From assembly GCA_964463485.1 (NCBI GenBank), contig CAYXDO010000059.1:1-61485 (forward strand): DNA of 61,485 bases, in the 5' to 3' direction. A program made the position numbers and the translations under genes. The stretch is from CAYXDO01 sp964463485. GTDB taxonomy: Bacteria > Myxococcota > Kuafuiibacteriia > Kuafuiibacteriales > Kuafuiibacteriaceae. Every line of letters starts with the position of its first letter. The first letter of the stretch is position 1. Below are positions 1 to 8,712 of the stretch, in pieces. A model generated the notes under the pieces. It saw only the letters and a list, made by a program, of their open reading frames with translations. It had not been told where the DNA came from and ran no database searches.

Positions 1-225
1 GACGCAGACGCAGACGATCTGACGCAGACGCAGACGCAGACGATCTGACGCTGACACTGACGCTGACGCTGACGATCTGACGCTGACGCTGACCCCATTC
101 TTGATCAGGCGCAGTGCGTCAAAGCAGACGCTGACGCAGACGATCTGGCGCTGACGCAGACGATCTGGCGCTGACGCAGACGATCTGGCGCAGACGCTGA
201 CGGTCTGACGCGGACGCCGCTTTGA
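1..225. repeat. Hexamer-based higher-order tandem repeat
   Basis: The stretch is built from GACGCA and GACGCT hexamers, punctuated by GACGAT followed by an 8-mer such as CTGACGCT or CTGGCGCT. Towards the right end three near-identical 20-bp units (8+6+6) run in series at about 145-205. A non-repeat insert lies at about 93-125. Every plus-strand frame meets stop codons, and the PEGA pseudokinase ends at 242, so this is a non-coding tandem repeat. It starts at base 1 and therefore continues to the left of the window. Confidence 0.85.
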
Positions 226-241
226 ATGGCTGGTATTGTCT

Positions 242-2119
242 CTAGGGGGCGGTCGTGGATCCGCGCGTGGCCTCGATCGAGCTGCGTTCGGCCTCCAGCT
301 GAGCCTTGGCTTGTTGGAGCGCGCCGAGACGGGTCTTCACCACTTCGACTCCTTTTTCGGCGTCGAGGACCTCGTCGACGAAGAGGTGGCGGTCGAGCTT
401 CTTCGTCAACTCGGACTCCTTGGCGTCGAGCTCGGTCTTTACTCGGTCGAGCTCCCCGCGAATGGCGTGGAGGCTCTGGTCGAGCTCATGAAGCCGCGCA
501 GGATCCGCCTCGGGCGGCGGCCGGGCGGGCGGCGCCAGCGTGACGCGTAGGATTTGAACCGCTCTTGGATCGAATTTTTTTCGGAAGCGAGTGTAGCCGG
601 GATGTTCTGCGACCAACTCGAACGCCCGGTCACGCGGAACGTAGATATCCTTCAAACCCGATCCGAGCGGAGTGCCGTCGAGCGTTACCGATGCCTCGCG
701 AGGGGTGAGCTCGAGCTCGACCAGCTGAGATCGCTCGAGGCGAAGGCTGACGGCGGGCGCGTCGGTGGGTACCGCAGCGTGGGCTTCGAGGTACCCATCC
801 AAGCGAGCCACGACGGCGCGGGGCGGGTTTGTTGGGTCGAAGGCAAGTTGGGTGGGGGAGCGCCCGGAGGCCACTCTGCCGTCGACGAGCAGGATGGCGC
901 CGGGTGGGTTGGTGATGATTTGGAGGGTTCGTGAAGGCGAGGGGTGAGTCTCTTGGCGGGTCTCCACAGCGACCTTGCTCGGCGCGCTGGTTTCGGTCGG
1001 GCCGGTCTTCGATCGGCCCAGGAAGAAGGCCGCGCCAGCAAGAAGGGCGACCCCGGCGAGGAGGGTGAGTCGCCGCGCGCTCGAGCTGCTCACAGGCTCG
1101 GAGGTTGGGAGTGAGTGTCCGGGAGCTCTTCTCCTCGCGTCTGGTTGGGGCGCTCTCAGGGGCCCGACGACGTCGAAGAGGGGAGCTGCGCCCTCTCGGG
1201 AGATCCTCGCGGTTTCGTCGGTCATGACCTCGGACCCAGACGCCCAAGGGAGCACGGCGCTCGCGCCGCCGAAGAGCGACAAGGAGTCGAGCTCGGTGAG
1301 GGTCGTCGGAATGATTTCTTCGGACAGGGTGGGTGCGACTTTTCGAGCGTGATGGAGGGCCGGCGCAAAAGGTGTGACGAAGGAGCGCCAGGACACGGTC
1401 GGGCCGAGGAGAGCAGAAAGGGCCGCGGCGAAGGAAGCGGCGGTTGGGAGATCCGACGGAGCTTGACTGAGGGCGCTCCTCAGCAACTCATCGAGCTCGC
1501 GCTGGTGTGGTCCCGAATAGCCCAACAACGGGGAGCTCGATTCCCGCGATGACTCGGTCGTGAGGAGCTCCGAGAAGAGCCGCGCGGTCGCTCGCAGGTC
1601 GACGCGAGGGCCCTCAGCGGACGGCTCTTGGTGATCGAGGCCGGTCGGGGCGAAGGGGAGAAGTCGGAGAGCTCCTTCCTCGTTGAGCAGCACGCAGGCG
1701 GGGGAGAGCGAACCATGGACGAGGGCAGCTTCAGACATCGGAGCCAGGGCCGAGAGGAGCTCCAAGGTGAGGCTCGCGGCTTCGCGCAGAGGGAAGGGCT
1801 CGCCTCGGTCACGAGCTCCAGCCAAGATGCGAGAGAGCGAGACGCCGTGGACATGCTCGAAGACGGCGTAGGTGAAGCCGTGCTCGACGCGCGCGTCGAT
1901 CACCCGGAGCAGATCGGGGTGGCGAAGACGAGCGAGGCGCTCGGAGCGTTCGAGGAAGCGGGAGGACTCCTTCGCTGGCGCGCTCTCGTCGAGGAGGCGC
2001 AGGAAGCGGTAGGTCGAGCTTTCTCCGACGGGCGAGACGAGGAAGGTCTGAAATGCGCCGGAGCGTCCGAGGTGGGCACGTGGGGTGTAGCCCGAGACGA
2101 GGTCGACCCAGCCTTCCAT
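242..2119 (-). CDS. PEGA-domain Ser/Thr pseudokinase, membrane anchored
   Basis: 625 residues. Residues 10-240 follow the layout of a Hanks-type kinase, but the catalytic motifs are lost: the expected HRDLKP reads HGSLSP (135-140), the DFG site reads LPF (154-156), and no VAIK-type lysine is visible. I therefore call it a pseudokinase. A single membrane segment (351-368) follows a Ser/Pro-rich linker. Two PEGA-like beta domains come next (about 398-465 and 466-528; NPPGAILLVDG marks the first), then a charged coiled coil (541-618). The kinase-like part should be cytoplasmic and the PEGA and coiled-coil part periplasmic. The start is the only ATG before the kinase fold. It stands alone on its strand and ends beside the 1-225 repeat. 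Partner unknown. Confidence 0.85.
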   Translation of the reverse strand: MEGWVDLVSGYTPRAHLGRSGAFQTFLVSPVGESSTYRFLRLLDESAPAKESSRFLERSERLARLRHPDLLRVIDARVEHGFTYAVFEHVHGVSLSRILAGARDRGEPFPLREAASLTLELLSALAPMSEAALVHGSLSPACVLLNEEGALRLLPFAPTGLDHQEPSAEGPRVDLRATARLFSELLTTESSRESSSPLLGYSGPHQRELDELLRSALSQAPSDLPTAASFAAALSALLGPTVSWRSFVTPFAPALHHARKVAPTLSEEIIPTTLTELDSLSLFGGASAVLPWASGSEVMTDETARISREGAAPLFDVVGPLRAPQPDARRRAPGHSLPTSEPVSSSSARRLTLLAGVALLAGAAFFLGRSKTGPTETSAPSKVAVETRQETHPSPSRTLQIITNPPGAILLVDGRVASGRSPTQLAFDPTNPPRAVVARLDGYLEAHAAVPTDAPAVSLRLERSQLVELELTPREASVTLDGTPLGSGLKDIYVPRDRAFELVAEHPGYTRFRKKFDPRAVQILRVTLAPPARPPPEADPARLHELDQSLHAIRGELDRVKTELDAKESELTKKLDRHLFVDEVLDAEKGVEVVKTRLGALQQAKAQLEAERSSIEATRGSTTAP

Positions 2120-2476
2120 GAGCCCAAGCAGGGTACCCTAGCGGACGTGCGCGGCAAAGAACGTGGTGCTCGCGGAGCTTGCCGGTGGGTCGGGCTGGAT
2201 CGGAGGCAAAGCGGCTCTGGCGGTCCCGAAACTACTGGGCTTTTGCCGACTCGTTTGACTCTTACGCGGTCAAAGAGCTCGCCCGGGTTTAGGCTGAAAT
2301 GCAGGTGACACGGACAGAAGACACTGAGGACACAAAGGATCGCCCATTTCAACTGTGTCCTCCGTGGGCCTCGCTCGGTGCTCTCTGTGGTTTCTCTCAT
2401 GCACGGGCACGGCATGAGTTCGGAGCCTCTTCAACGACCTGCCAAGTGATCGGGGATCGGTTTAGGATTGGACTCC
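2120..2476. other. Intergenic region with imperfect inverted repeat
   Basis: This 357-bp gap lies between two divergent starts (pseudokinase minus, DUF952 plus). At 2322-2334 (CACTGAGGACACA) and 2354-2366 (TGTGTCCTCCGTG) there is a 13-bp inverted repeat with one mismatch and a 19-base loop. It is followed by a related TGTGTCC/CTCTGTGG-rich tract up to about 2395. From memory, similar GTGTCCTCTGTGG-type intergenic sequences recur in several bacterial phyla. I see no gene here. Confidence 0.6.
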
Positions 2477-2794
2477 GTGCCGACGCTGCGAAAGGTCTTT
2501 CATCTGACTTGCTGGGGGGCAAAGATGAGCTCGCTTGCCGGAGCGTCCTTCATTCACCTGTGCAGGTTCGAGCAGCTCGAGGGCGTTCGTCGGCGCCACT
2601 TCGGAGGAGGCCGAGTGCGAGTTTGGGAGCTCGACGAAGCCATGCTCGATCCGACGAAGCTAGTCGACGAGGACTCATACGGCCATGGGTCGTTTCCGCA
2701 TTATTACGACGAGCTGCCAGCGGCTGCGGTGATTCGATGGGTCGACGTGGAGAGCTCGATGGACCTGATGTCAGCGGAGACTTCGGACGAGTAG
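2477..2794 (+). CDS. DUF952 family protein
   Basis: 105 residues. The pattern fits the DUF952 family: FHLT near the N-terminus, FIHLC..EQLEGV in the middle, a beta strand with VWELDEAMLDP, and the family signature FPHYYDELPAAAVIRWVD near the C-terminus. The molecular function of DUF952 is not established. I chose GTG at 2477 because AGGA sits at 2464-2467 and the protein then starts just before the first family strand; an in-frame TTG lies 9 bases upstream. The 3' end overlaps the convergent TauE gene by 24 bp. The gene looks monocistronic. Confidence 0.75.
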   Translation: MPTLRKVFHLTCWGAKMSSLAGASFIHLCRFEQLEGVRRRHFGGGRVRVWELDEAMLDPTKLVDEDSYGHGSFPHYYDELPAAAVIRWVDVESSMDLMSAETSDE

Positions 2795-3556
2795 CCAGGC
2801 CGATGCGGACAGGCCGATGAACACGATCGCCGTGCGCACGTGCTCCCGACCCACTTTCCGGGCCAAGCGCGCACCACCATAGCCTCCGGCCAGCCCGCCC
2901 ACGGCCATCGCGAGGGCCACCGACCCATCGACGACGCCGCTTTTGGCGAAGAGGATAGCGGCCACCGCGTTCATGCAGAGCCCGCCCCAATTTTTGAGTC
3001 CATTCATGCGGTGAATATCGGTCAAGCCCATGAAGCCGAGCGCGGCGAGCATGAGGATGCCGATTCCAGCGCCGAAATATCCGCCGTAGATACTCACTCC
3101 AAGCTGGTACAGGAGAAAGAGGAGCGGGGGATTCGGAAGCGCGGCGGTTCGTTCGGGGGTGGGTTGCCGTTTCCGACGGTCGATGAAGGCGGTGAGCGCT
3201 CGCTGGCTCGCGAACAACAGAGTTGCGAGCAGAACGAGGAAAGGAACGATTCGCTCGAAGAGGTCCGGGCCCGTCCGCAACAGGAGAGCAGCGCCGAGTC
3301 CGCCGCCGATCAAGCTCGGGAGCGCAAATCTGAGGGCCCAGGCCTTGGAGCCTCGGAGATCCTGACGATAGCCCCACAGACTTCCGAGTGACGCCGGCCA
3401 GAGGGCGACGGTGCTCGTCGCATTGGCCACCAAGGGTGGGACACCCAGAGCCACGATGGCGGGGAAGGTGACCAAGGTGCCGCCACCAGCGATCGAGTTG
3501 ATGCCTCCTCCGAGCGCGGCCGCTCCCATGACCAAGGCCGCCTGCAGCGGGTCCAT
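2771..3556 (-). CDS. TauE/SafE family membrane permease
   Basis: 261 residues from the ATG at 3556, with about eight hydrophobic segments. The N-terminal half has the Gly/Ala-rich family opening (ALGGGINSIAGGGTLVTFPA), which is repeated in weaker form after the middle (YGGYFGAGIGILMLAALGF). The family exports or imports sulfite, sulfoacetate and other organic anions across the inner membrane; the substrate cannot be told here. The start lies one base past the stop codon of the upstream glycosyltransferase, so the two are probably translationally coupled. A longer reading to 3640 would lie inside the glycosyltransferase gene and is not favoured. A second TauE/SafE protein is at 54626. Confidence 0.88.
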   Translation of the reverse strand: MDPLQAALVMGAAALGGGINSIAGGGTLVTFPAIVALGVPPLVANATSTVALWPASLGSLWGYRQDLRGSKAWALRFALPSLIGGGLGAALLLRTGPDLFERIVPFLVLLATLLFASQRALTAFIDRRKRQPTPERTAALPNPPLLFLLYQLGVSIYGGYFGAGIGILMLAALGFMGLTDIHRMNGLKNWGGLCMNAVAAILFAKSGVVDGSVALAMAVGGLAGGYGGARLARKVGREHVRTAIVFIGLSASAWLLVRSLR

Positions 3557-3557
3557 G

Positions 3558-5150
3558 TCAGGATCGATCCGCAGGCGCGACTTTGGGCGGAGACGACCAG
3601 TCGAGGGCCGATCGCGCGCTCGCTTCTCGGAGAGATCCACCGCCCACGGCGATGAATCCGGTCGTGTAGAGCAGGAGGAACGGGATGGCCGCGTAGAGCT
3701 CGCGTTGCAGGGCGAGGCCTATGGCGAGGAGGAAGTACAGCGCGAAGACGAGCTCGAGGACGGCCATCTTGGTCCCGGGCGGAGCGCGATAGAGTCTCTT
3801 GGGATTCGGGACGTCTCCGCGCTTTGGGGTTCGGACGAACTCGGCTTGTTCGGAGGTGAGTGCGAGCAAGACTTCGCGGGCGTTCGAGAGAGAGAGTCCG
3901 GCGCCGACGGAGAGTGCGAAGAGTATCTCGAGAACGTCGCGAAGGCGGAAGCCGATTTTGCGCCGGGCCGCCGAGGCCGAGTAGAACACGAGCATCGCGA
4001 GGGTGCCGGCGGTGAGCATCGACAGATCGAGCGCCGACAAGAGGGGCACGCCGCCGGGGACGCGAAACGAGAGTTTGTCTCGGAGCAAGACACAGATCGG
4101 GAGCAGCACGGCGAGGAGAGCCATGAGCAAGTAGGCGACGTTGGAGAGCAGGTGAACGGCGGCCTCGGCCCGCACGGCGACGGACCACGGAGAGTGGGTG
4201 AGGATGGGTTTGAGGAGGTGCCGAGCGGTCTCGACGCTCCCGCGGACCCATCGGGCTTGTTGGGCGCGAAAGGCGTTCCAACTCTCCGGGAGCTCGGCGG
4301 GGACGACGAGGGAGTCGACGTAGGCGAATCGGACACCGGTGAGTTGAGCGCGGTAGGAGAGGTCCAAGTCTTCGGTGACTGTGCGGGAGCTCCAGCCGCC
4401 CGCGCGTTCGATGGCCGACCGGCGAAAAACGCCGGCGGTTCCGTTGAAGTTGAAACAAGCGCCGAGGTTGACGCGCCCTTGATGTTCGATGCCGAAGTGG
4501 GCGTCGAGGAAGGTTGCTTGGGCTCGCGTGAGCCAGCTTTGGTCGCGGTTGAGGTGACCCCAGCGGGCTTGAACGAGGCCGAGCTCGGCGTCGCCGAGCA
4601 GGATCGAGAGGGTGCGTTCGAGAAAATCGGGGCAAGGCACGAAATCGGCGTCGAATATGGCGACAAAGGGTGCGCCGGACTCCCGGAGCCCTCGCGCGAG
4701 GGCTCCGGCTTTGAAGCCGGACCGGTCGCTCCTTCCGAGGAGAGTCACCTTGGGGCCGGGTTGGGTCGAGAGCTCCTCGACGAGGCGATGGAGGATGGCC
4801 GACGTCTCGTCCGTGGAGTCGTCGAGGATCTGAATTTCGAGGAGTTCGGGTGGCCAGCGCAGAGCGTGAGCGGCTCGGACGAGCCGCTCGGCGACCAAGG
4901 CTTCGTTGAAGAGCGGGAGTTGGACGAGAACCCGCGGGGTCGGCGAAGCGGGCGAGGCGGCCTCATTTGCAAGTCTCCCGCGACCACGGGTCGCCGCGGC
5001 CACGAGGCGTAACCGATGGAGCCCGAGCAGCGCGAGGAGGCCGAGCGCAACGAAATAGCTGCTGAGAACGAAGATGGCCATCGGAGCACGGCGAGGTGTG
5101 AACCTCACCGCGGGCTTGGCGGTGAGAGGCTTCGCTTCGTTTCGCAGCAT
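3558..5150 (-). CDS. Processive family 2 glycosyltransferase (CslA/BcsA-like)
   Basis: 530 residues. A membrane segment (about 25-48) precedes a GT-A domain with the motifs expected of processive beta-glycan synthases: LPLFNE, LDDSTD, FDADF, the acceptor-site TED (VTEDLDLSYRA) and QQARWVRG, matching the D,D,D,QxxRW pattern. Four or more membrane segments follow. The protein should add sugars from a nucleotide-sugar donor to a growing glycan while exporting it, as in cellulose or glucomannan-type synthases. No PilZ domain is visible and no cellulose (bcs) partner genes lie nearby, so the product is open. It is the first gene of a coupled pair with the TauE/SafE permease. Confidence 0.9.
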   Translation of the reverse strand: MLRNEAKPLTAKPAVRFTPRRAPMAIFVLSSYFVALGLLALLGLHRLRLVAAATRGRGRLANEAASPASPTPRVLVQLPLFNEALVAERLVRAAHALRWPPELLEIQILDDSTDETSAILHRLVEELSTQPGPKVTLLGRSDRSGFKAGALARGLRESGAPFVAIFDADFVPCPDFLERTLSILLGDAELGLVQARWGHLNRDQSWLTRAQATFLDAHFGIEHQGRVNLGACFNFNGTAGVFRRSAIERAGGWSSRTVTEDLDLSYRAQLTGVRFAYVDSLVVPAELPESWNAFRAQQARWVRGSVETARHLLKPILTHSPWSVAVRAEAAVHLLSNVAYLLMALLAVLLPICVLLRDKLSFRVPGGVPLLSALDLSMLTAGTLAMLVFYSASAARRKIGFRLRDVLEILFALSVGAGLSLSNAREVLLALTSEQAEFVRTPKRGDVPNPKRLYRAPPGTKMAVLELVFALYFLLAIGLALQRELYAAIPFLLLYTTGFIAVGGGSLREASARSALDWSSPPKVAPADRS

Positions 5151-5216
5151 GCCACACGCCGTAGCGTTTGAGAACGATGACGGACGGTGCTGACGGTGCT
5201 ATCCGGGCGTGAACAA

Positions 5217-5681
5217 ATGGACACGCCCGAGATTCGCTGGGCCACGGCTCAAGACATGGATTCGATCCTCGGCCTGCTCGAGGAGTACCACGAGCAGGAG
5301 GGGTACCGACGCCAGTCCAAAGAGCGCCTCAAAGCCATGCTCGGTGAGGTGCTCTCGAACCGCACCCGCGGTCGTGTGCTCGTTGCGGCCGTAGGCGGAG
5401 AAGCGCTCGGCTACGCGCTCCTGATCAGACGCGTGAGCTTCGAGTGGGCTTCCGAGGTCGCGGTGTTGGATGAGATCTTCGTTCGTGGCAAAGGGCGCGG
5501 GCGCGGGCTCGGACGCCGAATGATTTCGTTTCTGGAGGAGTACGCGGCCTCCGAGGGGCTTCCCGCGATTGCGCTCGAGGTCGCGAGCCAGAACGTTCAA
5601 GCGCGCGAGTTTTACCGCAGCGTCGGCTTCCAGCGAATCGACCGCGAGATCTATTCACGACCTGTTCGTGGAACGCGCTGA
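5217..5681 (+). CDS. GNAT family N-acetyltransferase
   Basis: 154 residues from the ATG at 5217. The GNAT fold is clear: an N-terminal beta strand (IRWATAQD), the strand before the pyrophosphate loop (AVLDEIFVRGKGRGRGLGRRM, containing the acetyl-CoA-binding R/Q-x-x-G-x-G/A pattern), and the C-terminal ARxFYxSVGF signature (AREFYRSVGFQRI). It transfers an acetyl group from acetyl-CoA to an amine. The acceptor is unknown, and single-domain GNATs of this length range from small-molecule to protein acetylases. No good ribosome-binding site decides the start; a longer form from 5187 is possible. Confidence 0.88.
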   Translation: MDTPEIRWATAQDMDSILGLLEEYHEQEGYRRQSKERLKAMLGEVLSNRTRGRVLVAAVGGEALGYALLIRRVSFEWASEVAVLDEIFVRGKGRGRGLGRRMISFLEEYAASEGLPAIALEVASQNVQAREFYRSVGFQRIDREIYSRPVRGTR

Positions 5682-5741
5682 GTAGAAGTCCGATCGGGGG
5701 ATGAGCAAACTCAGGGTCGGCGACGACCGTGCCACGGGCGT

Positions 5742-8675
5742 TTGACCGTCGCGGGGCCTCGTGGTTCAAAGGACACGGTGGCGCGTCGGGCCCGAGAGGA
5801 CGGAGCGCGGACGCGCGGAGGGGACGAGCAACCGTTGCTCGACTACTTCCACGCCGAAGAAGAGACCGAACCTGGCCGAATCGGCCCGTACGAGTTGGTC
5901 GCGCGCTTCCCGAGCACCGAGGCCATCGAAGTCTTCCTGGCCCACAAGTTCTCGAACTTCGGCTTCTTGCGCACGGCCGTGGTGAAACGGTCACGCCGCA
6001 AGGATCCTGGCTACGAGGAGAGTCGACAAGCCTTGATCGACGAGGCCCGAGCGATCGCGATCTTGGACCACGCGAACCTCGTGTCGTTGATCGACGCGGG
6101 GGAAGAAGAGAGCGGGACGTACTTGGCCATGGAGTACGTCGATGGGGCCGACCTCTCCCGCGTGAACACGAAGCTGCGGGCGCGCGGTGAGGCCCTGCCT
6201 TTCGAGCTCGCGTGTTACATCGCGATCGAAATCCTGCGCGGCCTTCACCACGCCCACACCGCGTCGTCGGCGGAGGGTCGGCCGCTCGATCTGGTGCATC
6301 GAGACGTACATCCCTCGAACGTGCTGATCGCTCGTACGGGGCACGTGAAGCTGACCGATTTCGGGGCCGCATTCATGCGCGAGCGCATGCAGGAGGCGAC
6401 CCAGCCCGGCGTGATGAAGGGTCGGCTGGCGTACAAGTCGCCAGAGTATCTCGAGTCGGGGCCGATCGATCGGCGCATGGACGTGTACGCGGTCGGGATG
6501 ATTCTGTTCGAGCTCCTCACCGGGCGTCCGTGTTTTTCGGCGCCGAACTCGTACGAGCTCATCGAGAAGATTCTGAGTCGCAACCTTCGGCTCGAGCGCT
6601 TGGAGAAGGAAGGCGTGCCTCCGGAGCTGGTGGAGATCGTGGCGAGGGCCTCTCAGGGTGACGTATCGGAGCGATACGCGAGCGCTGAAGATCTGGCGAA
6701 CGCGCTCGAGACTTGGATCATCAAGAAGTCGTTGTCGGTGAGCCCGTGGATTCTGTCGGCGTTCTTCAAGCAGCACGGCTTATACGACCCGCCGCCGATT
6801 CCGAAGCAGGCGCCGTTGTTGGCGGCCTGGAAGCACTCGGAGCCCGCACCCAAGCGGGAGGACCGACGGGAGGACCGGCGGGAGGACCGGCCGGAGCGTC
6901 CGACGGCGCCGCCGGCCCCAAAGCCGCTCGAGGTGACGGAGGACGACGAAGAAGAGGGCCCGTTCGAATCGCCGACCTACCCTGGCATTCCGCGACCATC
7001 GACGAGTGGCTTGGAGAGCGCGAGGGACGAGACGACGAGCCCCTCGATTCCGGTGGCGGGCGGTCTGCGCGCCGCGCTCATGGCGCCGAAGCGACCGGCG
7101 AGTGATCAACCGACGCCTCCGCCGCGGTTGGACATCGAGCCTCTGACCGTACCCGAGGCCGTGCAGCGGGCGCCCGAGCCCATGTCGGTGGGGCGAGCGC
7201 CGGAGGCCGCGTTGCGAGACGACATCTGGCCGCAGGGCCGACCGGCGCTTCGGGCTGCGGCGTTGAAGACCGGTGATCTGGTGTTGCCGCCGGCGCTCGG
7301 GAGCCGTCCTCCGGCCAAGAAACCCGAGTCGCGTGCGGAGACGGAGCGCCCGGAGCCGCCCCTCACGGCTCCTCTGGTGCGACGTGGAGAGGCTTCCGTA
7401 TCGTCACCTTCTCTTCGGGCCGTCGACGCGCCGTCACCGTTTTCGGTCGACTTGGGCTCAAAGCCACCGGATATCCTAGAGCCACGGCCGTTTCCGCCGC
7501 CCGCGGAGACGGAGAGAGCACGGCGCCCTTTCAATCCCGCGGCCCCCACCGAGCGCATCAAACAGAGCGAGGCGAGCGAGCGAGCCGCGCGCCTCTTGGA
7601 GGCCGTTCGCGCCCAAGAAGCCGCCCAGCGGGCCGACGGGAGCGCGCCGAGGCGTGCGGACGCGTCCTCGTCCCCCGCGGCTCCGATCCGCCGTGGAGAC
7701 GCCGCGCCCGCCGCGTCCGCGCAGCGGATCGACACGGCGCAGCAGCCGCTCGCGCCGAAAGCTCCGTCGACGCCGCCTGAAGTCAGCGACCTGCTGCCGC
7801 CGCCGCCGCGAGCCGAGCACCCGATGCCACCCCCGAGCAAAGGACCGCTCGTGGTCGCCGAAGTCTTCCCTGATCGCGTGGAGTTCCATGCGCCCGAAGC
7901 ACCCGCGACGTTGAGCCACACCGTCCGCGCCCCGGACACGCAGCCTGAAAAGCGCGCACCCAGCGAGCCGCCCGACCTCCCTGCGCTTCCTGACGTTCCC
8001 GCGGTCCCAAGGGCGGCCTTTCATGCGGCTCAGCCCGAGCCAGTGAAGTTCACCGTCGATGCCATGTCCGGTGACCTTGCCAAAGCGTCTCCCCGCGACA
8101 CGCTCGAAAAGCTCATTCGACTGGGAGCGACAGGGCGAGCGACGTTCACCACCGGCCCCATCTGGAAGGCCATCACGCTCCGAGAAGGCAAACCGCTCGC
8201 GATCTCCTCGAACATGGGCATGGAGATCCTCGGCGAGCAGCTCGTTCATTCGAAGCTGTTGACGCGGCCGGAGCTCGATCGTGTCCAGCGCGAGAGCTCC
8301 GGGGGCGACGATGGGCTCGTAGCGCGCTTGATAAAGCTGAACCTCGTCGACAAAGGGGCCCTGGCCCGACAGCTCGGCGAGATCGTGACGCTCCGGCTGT
8401 CGGACATGCTCGATTGGTCGGACGGAACGTTCGAGTTCGCGCCGCTCGTGCCCCCAGAGCCGCCGCTCCGACCCGATCTCGACATGCTGGCGATGCTGGA
8501 ATCGTCGCGGCCCTCGATCGCACCCAAGCCCAAACGACCGCCCTCCGAGGAGCCTCCACCGATGCCTTCGCAAGTCGGCTCAGCCAAACCGTCGCTGAAG
8601 CGGGTGATCGACATGGCCCGCAAGGTCAACGAAGCCAGTCGTGGACGTGCCGACGACGGCTCACGCAAGAAGTAG
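5742..8675 (+). CDS. Ser/Thr protein kinase with C-terminal PATAN/DUF4388-like domain
   Basis: 977 residues. The kinase domain (about 50-335) has the ATP-binding lysine (AVVKRS, K82), HRDVHPSNV (186-194), DFG (206-208) and a SPE triplet. The glycine loop is degenerate: LVARFPSTEAIEVFLAH has none of the usual GxGxxG glycines. A Pro/Arg-rich, probably disordered linker of about 450 residues follows. The final 180 residues (from about 795) resemble the PATAN/DUF4388 domain found in myxobacterial and cyanobacterial signalling proteins. No membrane segment is seen, so it should be cytoplasmic. The TTG at 5742 is the longest start; a GTG at 5778 behind GGA is equally plausible and would shorten it by 12 residues. 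It stands alone between a GNAT gene and a convergent operon. Confidence 0.85.
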   Translation: MTVAGPRGSKDTVARRAREDGARTRGGDEQPLLDYFHAEEETEPGRIGPYELVARFPSTEAIEVFLAHKFSNFGFLRTAVVKRSRRKDPGYEESRQALIDEARAIAILDHANLVSLIDAGEEESGTYLAMEYVDGADLSRVNTKLRARGEALPFELACYIAIEILRGLHHAHTASSAEGRPLDLVHRDVHPSNVLIARTGHVKLTDFGAAFMRERMQEATQPGVMKGRLAYKSPEYLESGPIDRRMDVYAVGMILFELLTGRPCFSAPNSYELIEKILSRNLRLERLEKEGVPPELVEIVARASQGDVSERYASAEDLANALETWIIKKSLSVSPWILSAFFKQHGLYDPPPIPKQAPLLAAWKHSEPAPKREDRREDRREDRPERPTAPPAPKPLEVTEDDEEEGPFESPTYPGIPRPSTSGLESARDETTSPSIPVAGGLRAALMAPKRPASDQPTPPPRLDIEPLTVPEAVQRAPEPMSVGRAPEAALRDDIWPQGRPALRAAALKTGDLVLPPALGSRPPAKKPESRAETERPEPPLTAPLVRRGEASVSSPSLRAVDAPSPFSVDLGSKPPDILEPRPFPPPAETERARRPFNPAAPTERIKQSEASERAARLLEAVRAQEAAQRADGSAPRRADASSSPAAPIRRGDAAPAASAQRIDTAQQPLAPKAPSTPPEVSDLLPPPPRAEHPMPPPSKGPLVVAEVFPDRVEFHAPEAPATLSHTVRAPDTQPEKRAPSEPPDLPALPDVPAVPRAAFHAAQPEPVKFTVDAMSGDLAKASPRDTLEKLIRLGATGRATFTTGPIWKAITLREGKPLAISSNMGMEILGEQLVHSKLLTRPELDRVQRESSGGDDGLVARLIKLNLVDKGALARQLGEIVTLRLSDMLDWSDGTFEFAPLVPPEPPLRPDLDMLAMLESSRPSIAPKPKRPPSEEPPPMPSQVGSAKPSLKRVIDMARKVNEASRGRADDGSRKK

Positions 8676-8685
8676 CTTTCCAAAG

Positions 8686-8703
8686 GGCCCCGGAACCCGG
8701 GCC
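8686..8703. terminator. Possible hairpin between convergent genes
   Basis: GGCCC and GGGCC arms flank a short GC-rich loop in the 37-bp gap between the convergent kinase and HicB-like genes. The position suits a bidirectional terminator, but there is no clear T tract and the stem is only about 5 bp. Confidence 0.35.
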
Positions 8704-8712
8704 GCGAGCCAG

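Noticed and set aside
3411..5012. 533-residue plus-strand open frame
   Set aside because: It lies antisense to a glycosyltransferase with full motifs and is a Glu/Gly/Arg-rich shadow of GC-rich codons.
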